A stretch of 40,434 nt of DNA from positions 121,385 through 161,818 of the forward strand of contig CDMY01000022.1 of NCBI GenBank assembly GCA_001179505.1, read 5' to 3'. The DNA is from Vitrella brassicaformis. Taxonomy: Eukaryota; Sar; Vitrellaceae. A model generated the notes under the pieces. The model made no database searches, was not told where the DNA came from, and worked only from the letters and a program-made list of their open reading frames with translations. The translations under genes and the position numbers were made by a program. Positions 13,710-24,681 of this stretch are shown here, in pieces (the stretch's first letter is position 1; each line of letters begins with the position of its first letter).

Positions 13710-14256
13710 GAGTGAAAAAGGCCGAGAGATGTGCCGGAGAAAGGCCCTCGCTGACCATACCATTTCTCGATCTTGGTGAAAGGGGTGACTTCGCAAGGGT
13801 AGATCTTCCACTGGTCTGCCTGCAGGTCTGGGCTGTGGATGAGGTACTGGAACATCTCACGGTCCTTCTCAGGGTCGCTCCCTGGCAGGTCGGGCATGAT
13901 GTGGATGTCCACCTAGAACCAAGGAAGGAACCAGTGTGGTGTGCGCCAGGGGAGGCTCTTTGTCCGTCCTACTTTGAAAGCAGCGTCCTTGAGCAGCCGC
14001 ACCGCCCGAATGCAGTCCTCGCGCGTGCAGCCTATTGGACACAGCGACAGACAGACAACACATACAAACAAACAGCGGTGGCACTCAGCCATCCAGCCAT
14101 CCAGCCATCGCTGGCTACCTACCTCTGTTGATGATTTGCAGTATTCTGTTGTCGACGTGCTGCACGCCGATCTGCACCCTTGTGCAGCCATATCGGCGAA
14201 GCTTGCGCAGCTCCCACTTGGTAATGAAGTCGGGCCGGGTCTCCTGAACACACACA

Positions 14257-14291
<35 letters not shown>

Positions 14292-14897
14292 CGAGCGGAA
14301 TTCTGTGTCTGGGGTCGTTCTGTCTGTTCGTGTGTGTCGACCGCCCTGTGCCCCTGCGTGACCGACCAGTGTGACGCCGATGATTCTGCACTTGGCCGTC
14401 TCGTTGCGGCTCATCTCCTCCTCAAGCGACAGCCGAGGCCGCTTGTCGCGCAACACACGGTTCACCACACCACCAGACGCAGCAGCAGCAGCAGCGCCAT
14501 CACCGGGTTGATTGGGAGGAGAGGGCGCCATGAAGGCATCCACGGCCTCCTGCTCCTCGTCGGGGGTATCATCACCATCACCGCCATCCGCCTCTTCCTC
14601 CTCATTGGTCGTGCCGTTCATCATCGCGGTCATGATGGTGGCGTCGTCGGAGGCCATGCTCGTCCGCGAGGGCTCTCTCTCAGTGGCCAAGACGTGCTTC
14701 TTGACGCGCTTGCGGACGGGGAAGGACAGCACGGGCTGATTGCTGTCGGGGGCCGGTGCCGGTGGAGGGGCGGCTGCTGTGTCCGCGTCTGTGTCTTCGT
14801 CAAGGGCGAACGTGTTGGCCGCGTAGAAGAGGTCCCGGATGAAGGTCTCCTGATATGAGGTGGGATAGCTGCAGCAATGCATCCACACACACACACG

Positions 14898-14933
<36 letters not shown>

Positions 14934-15889
14934 TAGGAATGAGCAAAGATGACCGCCATGACTCTCTCTCTCTCTCTCTCTCCCTCTCTGACCTGGACCA
15001 AGTGCCGCCCAGGACGAGTATCTCAATCTTGTCAACAGTGTGTCCGTTGCTCTGCAAAGTCTCGGCTCTGTCGAAGAACTGCGATGCGGCGTCCCACCCG
15101 TTCTGGTTGCCGCGGAGCACTGCCGGCTCGGTCGACAGGTAGCTGCGCGGCTGGCCCGGCTCGTTGGGGCAGTAGTGGCAGTCCTTCGGGCAGCTGAAGG
15201 CGCCCGGGGCGGTCAGCACCGTTATCACACACACGCCTGCACACACACACACACACACACACAGACAGAAGCAGACACCGCCCGCTCGTCGACGGCTGTG
15301 TGTCGGCCGCAGTGATCGATCAATCCCTCACCCACCCGAAGAGCTCCTGACGTTTTTCTTCCTGCAGAACTTCTCGAGCAGCGGGCATCTGGCGATGGTG
15401 CCGCCCTCCAGCTCCTTCTCGTAGACGTGGAGCAGCTGCGCCTTGCCGGGGCAGGCCTGGTACTTCCTGCGCAGGTCCCTCTGCGCCGCCAGAAACTCCT
15501 TCTCTGTGCTGTACCCCTTGCCGCCGTCTGCGCCGTGGCTGATGAGGTCGACGAGAAAGGCCTTGACGGTGTCGTATGGGATGCTGTTCTTGTCAGACTC
15601 GTAGCGGTCGTAACTCAGCCACTCCTGCACACACAGTCACCGGATCATACCATCCACAGGTGTGTGTGTTGTGTGGTGCTGTTGGCTGGTTTGTTTGATT
15701 CACCCGCATGCTCTTCTGGAAGCTGTCCAGGTGGCGCTGAGGAAACGCACAGCCACAGCACGGCGCATTCTGTCTGCCTGTCTGTCTGTCTGTCTGTGTT
15801 GCCTCGTGTGTCCATCTATTTACCTTCTTGTAGAAATCTTGCTTCTCTTCCTTTGTCATCGCTGTCGACTCCTCGGCTGCAGCATCCAT
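12403..15889 (-). CDS. ELP3: Elongator complex protein 3 (radical SAM / acetyltransferase), with C-terminal membrane anchor
   Basis: Elp3 is the catalytic subunit of Elongator, which makes the cm5-type modification of wobble uridine in tRNA using S-adenosylmethionine and acetyl-CoA. About 11 exons run from the ATG at 15889. Order: N-terminal helical region (AMTKEEKQDFYKK, EWLSYDRYESD); radical SAM domain with the Fe-S motif CPKDCHYC (C-x3-C-x2-C) followed by EPGQPRSYLSTEPAV, LVLGGTWSYP, ETRPD and VDIHIMPDLPGSD; then a GNAT domain with acetyl-CoA motif QHVGFGQRLL and AVISGVGAREYYRKFGY. Two oddities stand out. A roughly 120-residue acidic/Ala-rich insertion (exon about 14370-14870) sits inside the radical SAM domain before ETRPD. 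After the GNAT domain, about 60 extra residues end in one hydrophobic helix (VVVACGVGAALGVFVLAG) and a short basic tail, a tail-anchor layout also reported for Toxoplasma Elp3. Divergent from the carotenoid oxygenase with a 132-bp gap. Confidence 0.93.
14250..14294. repeat. (CA)n-(GA)n compound microsatellite in an Elp3 intron
   Basis: On the plus strand a CA run is followed by a GA run. In the gene's sense it is a TC run then a TG run directly before the 3' splice site, so it serves as the pyrimidine/TG acceptor tract. Confidence 0.9.
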
Positions 15890-16021
15890 CGCTGGTGTGT
15901 GGTCTGTAGGGTTCTGAAGCAGGGTTTAGGGTTTCAAGGCTAAGCTCGCAGACCGGCTTCCTTCTCGCCGCTCGGCTTCGAGGGACGCCACGTGCTGTCG
16001 CTTTTGCCGTCCACCCCTTCA
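15890..16021. promoter_or_regulatory. Bidirectional promoter region, Elp3 / carotenoid oxygenase
   Basis: Only 132 bp separate the two start codons. It holds two telomere-like units, AGGGTTTAGGGTTT at 15921-15934, and the octamer AAGCTCGC at 15942-15949. In plants, telo-boxes (AAACCCTAA) near transcription starts boost expression of translation genes; whether that applies here is inference. Confidence 0.55.
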
Positions 16022-18566
16022 ATGACGAGCACAATGGCGAGCACAAGCAAGACTTCGACAAATGAATTGGTATCTGTAGACAGACAGACCCGTCGCCGCA
16101 TTCACTCGCAATTTAGAGCTGTGCTGGGCTGTGTGTCTGCCCCAGGCCAAGATGGAGAACACCAATTGGGAGCCCGTCAACGACGAGATGGCCGTCGACA
16201 TCACCGAGTATGAGGGCACCATCCCGCCCGGCCTGCAGGGCGAGTTCGTCCGCAACGGTCCCAACGCACACATGGGCATCAAGGGCCTGCACCTCTTTGA
16301 TGGCGACGGCATGCTACACGCACTGGTGCGCACCGCACTTATATTGATGGTCTCGTCTGTGTGTGTATCGTCTTTGGGGTGCTTTGCCATGTGGTGCAGC
16401 GGCTTTACAAGTCGTCGGACGGGAGCATGAAAGCCCGGTACATCAACCGTTACGTGCAGACCCCCCGCCTGCAGGAGGAGCGCAAGGCCAAGCGGGACCT
16501 CTTCATGCGCATCGGGCAGCTCCGCGGGCGGCTGGGCATCATCCGGATGCTCCTGTACCCTCTGCGGCAGATGCTGGGGATGGCCGGCAAGATGGACAAG
16601 GCGGACAGGCGCACGGGCACGCAGAACACCGCGCTGGCCTACTTTAGGAAACGTATGTGTGTGTGTGCGTGCGTGTGTGTGTGTGTGTGTGCACATGGAC
16701 GGCGACATTGTGTGATGGTGCACACACCTTCTTTGTTTGTGTGTCGTCAGGTCTGCTGGCGTTGGTCGAGAGCAGCCTGCCGTTCAGCGTCAAGATGCTG
16801 CAAGACGGCGACTTCGAGGTGGGTGTGGGCACCACAACAGAAACAAGCAACCACACAGCGCAGCACAGCGCAGCGCAGCACAGCACAGCACAGCACGTGC
16901 TTGTATTTCCTCTCTCTCTCTCCTTGTGTGTGTTGGCTTTGTTCGTGTGGTGTGGTACCTAAGTCCGAGTGCTACGAGTCTTACGGCGAGAAGCTGAACC
17001 AGCCTGTGAGCGCACACAGCAAGGTGGACCCTGAGACGGGCGAGTTCCTCATCTACGGCTACGACCTGCTGAGCAAGCCCTACTGCAAGTATGCCATCGT
17101 CGACAAGGACGGCAACCTCTCACACAGACTTGACGTCGAGTACGTGGGCGGCACGGCCACATACACACACACAGAGAGAGGGAGAGAGGGTGGATGGGGT
17201 CATTGTGTGTGTGTGTGTGTGTGTGTGGCCCGCCTTGCTGCAGGATTCCACGGCCTGTGATGATGCACGACTTCGCCGTGACGAAGAACTACACGATCTT
17301 CCTCGACATGCCGCTCATATTCGACCCCAAGAGGATGGCACGGTAAGTGGGTCGGTCACACATTACATACGCACCACACACACACAGAGAGAGACCACCA
17401 GTTGTATTGTATGCCATATGCCCTCTGTGGTTCCTCTGCCAGCGATTGGCAGTACTCCTACCCATTCCGCTTCGATGCCTCCATCAAGGCGCGGTTCGGC
17501 ATCTGCCCCAGATACGCCAAGTCGATGGACGAGTTCACCTGGTTCGAGACGAGACCATGCTACGTACGCTACGTGACCCACCAGCTGCACTGCACCCACA
17601 CAGACAGACAGACGTGTGGACTGCCACTGTCTGTCGTGTCGTGTGTGCAGGTCTTCCACACGATGAACGCCTATGAGGACCCGGAGAATCCCCGGAAGAT
17701 CGTGCTGCATTCGTGCCGCTTCGAACACATCGAGCTGGAGTTCGACAACTCCGCTAGCCCGTACGCTACGCGAGCAGCACAGCACAGCTGACCACAGCGG
17801 GAAGCCAGCCAGTCGGGTCATTCCTTCTGTTGTGTGTGTGTCAGTGCGTTGGTCAAGTGGACTTTCGACCTGGACACCAAGGAGATGACCGAGGAGCTCA
17901 TCGTCGACAACGGCAAAGACACGCTCGAGAACCCTGTGTATGTGACCCAACACCTACACACACTCACACACACAGAGAGAGAGGGGGGGGAGTTTGGCTC
18001 AGTTTTTCTCCGTCCGTTGTGGTGCTTTGTTGGTTTGGGTTGGTTTGGTCTCGCTGACAGTGAGATCCATGGCGAGTTCCCCAGGATCAACGACTCCTAC
18101 GTGGGCCGCGTGAACCGATATGGCTGGTTTGTCGAACAAGACAGCGACAAGGGCACCTTCATCGCAGTCGTCAAGGTGAGTCAGCGAGCAACCACCAGCC
18201 CACCAGTCCAGTCCAACATGTCTTCTCTCTCTCTCTCTCTCTGTCTCTTCTCAGCTGGATCTGCAGCAGCGATCGGTGGCGGGCTGCATCGACTTCAGCT
18301 CCTCTCTCGGCAAGCCCCCCGGCACCATGACAGGCGGCGAGTGCGTCTTCGCTCCCAACACAACCACCATCACCACGACAGAGGATGGCGGGTACCTGAT
18401 GACTTTCCTCTACGACACGGCGGCCAAGGAAAGCTACTACTGCGTGTGGGACGCGGCGACCATGGCCGAGGCGCCCGTGGTGAAGATGAAGCTGCCGCGA
18501 CGAGTGCCCTATGGCTTCCATGGCATGTGGGTGTCGGAGGAGCAGATACAGTCGGGCTTGCACTAG
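16022..18566 (+). CDS. Carotenoid oxygenase (CCD/NCED/RPE65 family)
   Basis: Non-haem iron dioxygenase that cleaves carotenoid double bonds to give apocarotenoids. About 11 exons from the ATG at 16022 to the TAG at 18564-18566 give roughly 560 residues, near the family norm. Visible signatures: [18 protein letters not shown] near the N-terminus and DGDGMLHAL, then the four iron-binding histidines in [32 protein letters not shown] and VPYGFHGMW, plus the blade motif VGRVNRYGW. All four histidines are present, so activity is likely. Substrate and cleavage position cannot be read; NCED-like [11 protein letters not shown] and MHDFAVT favour the plant/algal branch over animal RPE65. The N-terminus ([16 protein letters not shown]) is short and Ser/Thr-rich and shows no clear signal peptide, so plastid targeting is not evident. 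Introns are rich in TG and CA repeats. Confidence 0.92.
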
Positions 18567-20367
18567 AGGGAGGGAGGGACGTGGGGGAAGGGAGACTGAC
18601 TGTTGTGTGTACTTCAACAAGTGCCTGTGGTGTATTGCTCGGGGGTCGGGCCGCAGGGCTGTCCTGCGTTGCTTTGCCGAAGGTAGGCTGGCAGGCAGCC
18701 GGGGGGGGTGGTTATGCGTTTGTGTGAGTGCATCCTTGAGATAGATGTCACGCAGCACAGACGCACACACACAGTACCTACCTACTCACTGCATTCATGA
18801 GCCATTCATGCGACGCAGTCTGTCTGTCTGTCTGTCTGCCGAGAGAGAGAGAGAGAGAGAGAGGATCTGTTGTGCTGTGCTGCATGTGCCGTTTAGGTAT
18901 GTTTGATGAACGTGTGTGTGTGTGTGCGTGTGTGTGTTGGGGGTCTTTTCTCGCCGAGACACTGACCGCATCTCTGTATACACACGCAACACTCCTGTCT
19001 CTTGCTGTCCACTGACTAAGTTGCATGCCTTCATCCGGTCGACAGACACAGACAGGGTAGGATACCTCGCCGTGCGAGTGTGGCTGGCTGGCTGGCTGTT
19101 CGGAGCTCAGTCCATTTCAGCACAGCACACAAGCAGGCGGCCATCGGTTGATTGGGCGACTTCCTGACAGATGGGATGGGTGCGAGGGCGCCTCACACGA
19201 GCCACCCGCCCAACCACCCACTGTCAGATGTGTGTGTGAGTGCGTGTGCATGGGGCAGCTTTATCAATCCAATGGCGTGTGTGTGCGTGTGTCGTGTGTG
19301 TGAGCGTGTGTCTTTTTGTCGTTGGTCCTGCAACGCAGTGTGCCACGGAACTCACGAATGGAATGAGCGACCAGACCCAGACCAGACCGAGGCGGTCTTT
19401 GTTTTTGAAAGGATCACAGCACACAGCACAGCACACACACACACAGAGATCGATCGGAGTTCGGACTCGCGCACAGTCCACACATCCCCTCCACACACAC
19501 AATATACGTGACGCCACAGGGCGGCCAGCCAGTCGGTTTCACCGATCAGTCAGTCCATCAGGCAGGTGGAGGGGGTGGATTGGATGTCATCCGTCGTTTA
19601 GCTTAGCTGTTAGTTATGATACACGATCGGCCAGCATCCATCCATCCATCCATCCACCCACACCCGTCCGAACGTCCGTCTGATCTCCTTGGCGACGACA
19701 AGGCAGACAGACAGACGGACGGACGGATAAACAGATCGACAGACAGACCACACCGCAACACCCCCATGCTACCCCTCCAGAAACGAGGTGTCATTTTGGA
19801 CACTCACGGCAGTGCACGCTAGTGTGGTGTGGTGTGGTGTGGTGCTTCGCTCCCCCTGTGCATGTCGGCTGAGCGCAGCATCCCAACCGTCCATCGAGAC
19901 AGCGGAGGAACCACACACACACACACACCCCTAAGCGACTCGCGCAGCCTGCCTGCCTGCCCTCTATCGAACCAACCATAATCCACGCTCAGCACGGCAC
20001 GGCACGGTACGGCACGTGTGCGTGTGTGAGTGTGTGTGGTGGATTCTGTCTTTCTCGCCAGCGAGCAAAATGCGGAGTGCACCGAGGGATCCATCCATCC
20101 TCCATCGGCAGGGGTGGCCAGCAAGTGCTATAAGCTCTAGATAGAAGGGGCGTGGCGCGTGTGGGCGAGATAGACAGCGACCGATCGAGTGGGAGAGAGT
20201 GTCCGGCACACAAACCAGCACGCCCCCCACACACGCATATTCGATCATCCATCCATACATCGATCCATCCATCCACACACGGCAGCCAGCCAGTCGCTTA
20301 AACACACACACACACACACTTACACACACACACACACCGAACAAACAATCGGCCGGCGGTCTGTCCG
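18567..20367. other. Long convergent spacer, carotenoid oxygenase / PPP4R2-like gene
   Basis: About 1.8 kb without a supportable gene. It is a mosaic of short tandem tracts: (TCTG)n near 18818-18838, (GA)n near 18841-18862, (TG)n near 18911-18940, CTGG repeats near 19081-19100, CCAT repeats near 19638-19655, GACA/GACG repeats near 19700-19745, GGTGT repeats near 19820-19845 and CA runs near 20300-20335. All frames on both strands are short and compositionally repetitive. No tRNA or snRNA fold was recognised. Confidence 0.55.
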
Positions 20368-21739
20368 TCAGTCAGTCACACCCCCAGCTGTCCCGCCCAC
20401 ACCACCAGCAGGCCCCCCTGATGCAGCCGATGCAGCAACAATTTTCCTCTCCTCCCCGCCCCCAGTGTCGTCCCCTCCCCTCTCCTCGGTGCCTCTGTCG
20501 GCAACACCGCCACCATCACTCAACTTGCCCTCCACCGCCACCTCCCCCCCGCCAGGCGGCCCGTCCTCTCTGTCGTCGGGAGAGTAGGCCATCGGCCGCG
20601 CACCGCCGCTGCCCCTACCGCTGGCGGCCTCGTGGCCCGGCCCGGCCTCGCCAATTCCGTTAAGCTGCGGCTCCCCGCCGCCGTTGGCCTGTGGTGTGTC
20701 GGTCAGGTGCTGCTGGTGCGGCGGCGGTGTGCAGGGGTCTCGTGAGTCGATTGCAGCCTGGTTGACAGACAGACACGGACAAGAGAGGCGACATGGATGG
20801 ATGGATGGATGGCTGTGGCGGTCAGTCGGGGCTGACCATGGGTTGTGGCAGGGGTTGTTGGTGTTGGGGGAGGGGTGAGGATTCGCTCATGGGAGCAAAG
20901 GCAGACGAGGACGGGGGTTGGGGAGGCAGTGGGCGCACACGCTCACGCTCCTGCACATACACACCAAACAAACAAACGAACCGAACCAAACCAACCAACA
21001 TACGTACGTTGACGCACTCACAGACGGGCCGGGCCGGGCCGTCTTGTGTGTGTCTGTGTGTCGTGTGCCCACCCCTTCGTCATCAGGGTTGAATCCTGGC
21101 GACTGGTCAGGCGCCTTGCGCTTGCGACCGGCACGACTAACCTCATCATACTGACACACACACACACACACACACAACATGTATATGCCCAATTCCCAGC
21201 ACATTGGAGGAGTGCGTGGGAGTCGTGTGTGCGTGTGGGTGAAGCTCCCCCACCCACCCAGCCCACCTCGTCTCTGGCGGCTCCTCCAGGTTCGTTCTTT
21301 CTGGGCACCGCCACGGACACGCCATCGGGCACGGCAGTCGGGATGATGCTGATCACCTTCAACATCTGATTGAGGTTTATCATAGATAGCAATCCACCAA
21401 CCGATGGGCGATATAGAATGAGCGGCACAACGTAACGTACCCGCTCGAAAGCGTATGTGAGCTTCTTGGTGGACGTGTAGCTCTTGCGCGGGTCGGACAG
21501 CAGCTCACACAAACGCTGAATCGTGAACGGCGGCCTGCATCACAGAGGAAACATCACCCACCCAGTTCACTAGTCGCTGACTGAACCGATATATATCCTC
21601 CCTCACTCACCCCGTGAAGTCCTGCAGCGCCTTGACGATAGCGTCTACGTGGCTGGTGAACGACTCGCCCTGGTGCAGCTTGACGTCAGGCTTCTTGGTG
21701 TGATACTCCATCAACACCTGCAGCCACACACACAGACGC

Positions 21740-21773
<34 letters not shown>

Positions 21774-22310
21774 TGAACGAACGAACCCACCGTCACCCAA
21801 ATGCATCACGAACGGCACTGGGTGGGTCGAGTTGGGGCGGATGGGTTGTCAAGCTGACCTGCCGGATCTTGGCGGCGAGCACATGCTTCAACAACTCCCA
21901 CGGGTACCTGATTGATATATACGATGATTGACACACAGCATTCAGTAGGACGTGCTGTGCTTCCCTCCCCCCCTCCCTCCCTCCCTCTCTCCCTCATTGG
22001 CTGGCTGGCTTGCTAGTTGGCTGACTGAATGCCCTCTCAGCTCGCGTGTGAGATGAGTGTGGACGCAGCCACCCATGGACGCACCTGATGACCCCGTTGT
22101 TAGCGATTTGCCTGATGACCGCCTCCAGGTCCTCAGGAATGCCCTCACCGTCACCCTCGCCGGCCTCACGCCGCCTCACAAACTCTGAAACCACGCCAGC
22201 ACCCGCCATGAGACACTGGCAGCTGTCATGCATGGATCGAACGTCGCTCGCGACCCACCTTCGATGTCGCGCAATGTCTGGCTATACAGCTGGTCCACGG
22301 GAGCCTGCAT
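20368..22310 (-). CDS. PPP4R2: Protein phosphatase 4 regulatory subunit 2-like protein
   Basis: PPP4R2 is a core regulatory subunit of PP4, acting with PPP4C and PPP4R3 in the DNA-damage response and at centrosomes. About nine exons from the ATG at 22310. The family core is clear: YPWELLKHVLAAKIRQV, then a segment on VLMEYHTKKP, then the diagnostic PPFTIQRLCELLSDPRKSY followed by KLTYAFERMLKVISIIPT. Human PPP4R2 has the same ordered blocks (an ELL...LFK-like start, then PFTIQRLCELL.DP...Y). After the core, the protein continues KRKAPDQSPGFNPDDEG and then a disordered Pro/Gln- and Gly/Glu-rich tail to the stop at 20368. PPP4R2 proteins also end in disordered acidic tails. A CAG/CTG run lies in the intron around 21741-21771. 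Head-to-head with the hydrolase. Confidence 0.85.
21741..21771. repeat. (CAG)n microsatellite in an intron of the PPP4R2-like gene
   Basis: About ten uninterrupted CAG units on the plus strand, read as CTG in the gene's sense. It lies just upstream of the 3' splice site, so it forms part of the pyrimidine-rich acceptor region. Confidence 0.9.
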
Positions 22311-22666
22311 GGTCGCCCTCAGCGGCGCTGCAGACTCCGCTGGTCAGCCACACGCGCAACTCTAGTGCCAGGGCGACTTATCGCCTCCTGAGCCTCCGCC
22401 ACTCATCGCAATGCCGCAAACTCCTCATGAATGCCGTTCCCCGCTGTGTCGCCATCCTCTCGAGCTCGCAAGCTCGCAACGGATCGGCGTTTTTCCGCGT
22501 CCTGCCAGCCATCTGATCACAATATGATCACAATACACCGCTCGGCACAGCATGTTCGATTCGGCGCAGTTTTTCTGCACAAGTGTATTTGGTGATGTTC
22601 GGCAGCCACCTTTCCATTGCGGTCTGACAGTGCCCGCCGCTTCTGATTGACTCATCGCCGCGCCTC
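22311..22666. promoter_or_regulatory. Bidirectional promoter region, PPP4R2-like / alpha-beta hydrolase
   Basis: 356 bp between start codons. It contains AAGCTCGC at 22470-22477, directly preceded by the near copy GAGCTCGC (22462-22469); a perfect tandem pair of the 11-mer TGATCACAATA (22514-22535); and an 8-bp inverted repeat GTCGCCCT / AGGGCGAC (22312-22319 and 22370-22377). Confidence 0.5.
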
Positions 22667-24112
22667 ATGAGCATGCCGACTGATGGTGCGAGAAGCCGAC
22701 TCGTCTGTCCGCTACTCGCCATTCTGCTGACCCTGGTTCTGACTCTGGGTTTGCTGATGGACGCCGCCAACTCGGCATCTGGCAGTCGGTCGGCCCTGGA
22801 GGCCCTCATGCGGGCAGATCCGGCCAGCAATGGGGAGTTCTCTCATCAGCTCTACCAGACCAACATCAAAGCCACGCAAAATGCCACGCTATTGACGTCC
22901 ATCTATCTGCCGTCGGCTGCATCTGCTGCAGCTGCCACGTCAGCATCGTCCTCGCCCTCCTCCTCCAAGCAGCAGCCCCAGCAGTGGCCGTCCATCGCAC
23001 GTGCAGCCAAGCCGTGTCCGCTGATCGTGCTGGCCCACGGCTTCATGCAGTCGTCCAGTGAGCACCGCCGGCAGGGTGAGCTCCTGGCCACCCGGGGCTA
23101 CATTACCATCATCCCCGACCTGCGGGGCGGCTCCGACCACCAGAGGAACGCCGACGACCTCCGCGCACTTATCGACTGGGCGCTCTCAGAAAACACACGA
23201 GAGGGGTCGCCCTTCTACAGGGCGATAGACAGGGCCAAGATCGGCTTGACGGGCCACTCGGCGGGCGGTCTGTCGGTGCTGCTGGCGGCGGCTGCGGACG
23301 AGCGCATCGAGGCCATCGCGCCGATGGACCCTGTGGACTACAAAGGGATGGGCGTGGCGGCGGGTGGCAAAGTCAGATGCCCCACGGCCGTCACCTTCTC
23401 TGAGCCATCAAGGTACGTAGGGGGTGAGTGAGTGAGCGAGGGACGCATTCATGCGTGTGTGCATGGTGTCTGTGCACTGCATGTAGTTGCAACCGCTATG
23501 GGTCTGCCAACAAGCTGTACACGAGCCTGTCGGCGCCCAAGAGGGGCGTCAAGGTCGTGGGAGCCACACATACTGACGGACAGGTTTGTATGGCGGCAGG
23601 GGAGGGATCCAAGTGACGCCCACATGTTGTGTGTCGTGCGTGCTTGTCTGTCTGTCTGTCTGTCTGTCTACAGGATCCGTCATCATTGCTGGCTCGCATG
23701 TTGTGCGGCACGGCCGATCCCATGAAGCAGATGCTCTACAGGAGATACACCATAGGTCGGTGGGCAGCCAACTCGCACTCCATACATCCGTCCATCCATC
23801 CATCCCTCCATCTGCTTGTGTGTGACTCGTTCAGGTTGGTTCGACTACCACCTCAAGAGGGCCCCCGGTGTGACGCCATACGTCTTCAACCTCACCCACG
23901 GCCCCCTCGCCAACGACCTGCGGGCCAACCGCATCACATACGAGGCCGACTACACACTCCCGATCAAACGGCGGGGCCGCAGGTTCCGCAGCAAGGTCCG
24001 CGAGCAGCGCGATAGGCAGGACGATGACGTGTGGGAGGGGAGGGAGAGGGAGAGGGCGGCACAGGTGCAGACCGGCAAGGTGGTCGCACAGACGCTCGTG
24101 CAGTACATGTGA
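22667..24112 (+). CDS. Secreted or endomembrane alpha/beta hydrolase (dienelactone hydrolase / chlorophyllase-like)
   Basis: Four exons give roughly 390 residues. The N-terminus has an uncleaved-anchor or signal-peptide shape: a short basic region (ARSRLVCP) and the hydrophobic stretch LLAILLTLVLTLGLLM. An Ala/Ser-rich linker leads into the fold: PLIVLAHGFMQSS (oxyanion strand HGF), TIIPDLRGG, and the nucleophile elbow GHSAGG with the catalytic Ser (about residue 198). The acid is probably within MDPVD. The histidine is in GATHTDGQ, encoded in exon 2. The layout fits the PF12740/PF01738-type esterases (chlorophyllase, PET-hydrolase-like, dienelactone hydrolase). Which ester is hydrolysed cannot be read; a chlorophyll or other lipid ester is possible but unproven. 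The C-terminal 80 residues are rich in Arg/Glu and lie outside the usual fold. Introns interrupt after EPS, DGQ and YTIG and all keep frame. Confidence 0.85.
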
Positions 24113-24681
24113 TTGACTGACTGATGGAGAGGAGGAGGGAGAGGAGTATCAGGCTTATGTACAGTACAGTAATAGTATATAGCTCAGTGGATGGCGTTGC
24201 GTTGCGTTGCCAAACCATAGGGACAGCGAGAGAGGGAGAGAGAGGGAAGGAGCAAATGGGTGCCTTAGTGATCGATCACGACAGACAATGAGTGTGAGAC
24301 GTCGTTCTTTTCCCCGGGCCCTCTGCTGTGACTGTCTACATGGACAATACGTGTACATGTGTGAGGTGCTGTCGATCAATTCCGTCTCAAGATGCTCCAG
24401 GGATCGTTTCTGTGTGTGTGGATACGCCACACATGCATTTGATCGGTCACTGGAGCTCACATACGAGATGGAAACGGTCACCGGCGGCTCTCTGAGTGAG
24501 TGAGACACGCACACTTTTGGTTGGACGTTCGGTGATTGTTCAAGGCATCCACCAAGATGGCCGCCCGTGCACCACTTAGTCACCTATCGATGGCCATCCC
24601 TGACCTACGTCATATGCACTCTCACCTATTTCTCTATCTGTCTGTCTGTCTGTCTGCCTAATATATCCTCTCTCACTGTCG
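24113..24681. other. Convergent 3' spacer, hydrolase / MFS transporter
   Basis: No supportable gene. It holds (GA)n near 24225-24245, GTTGC repeats near 24195-24212 and (TCTG)n near 24640-24658. The border with the transporter's 3' end is uncertain. Confidence 0.5.

Noticed and set aside
14370-14870. Unspliced intron inside Elp3
   Set aside because: The segment stays open in the Elp3 frame over about 500 bp, uses ordinary codons and lacks the CA/TG tracts of real introns here. It is kept as a coding insertion.
15921-15934. Telomere or interstitial telomeric sequence
   Set aside because: Only two units lie between two close genes. It is too short for a telomere and better seen as a promoter element. 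The degenerate arrays at 28029 and 30703 are treated the same way.
18567-20367. CRISPR-like or satellite array
   Set aside because: The tracts are different short microsatellites (CA, TCTG, CCAT, GACA) with no repeated unit of constant length separated by unique spacers.
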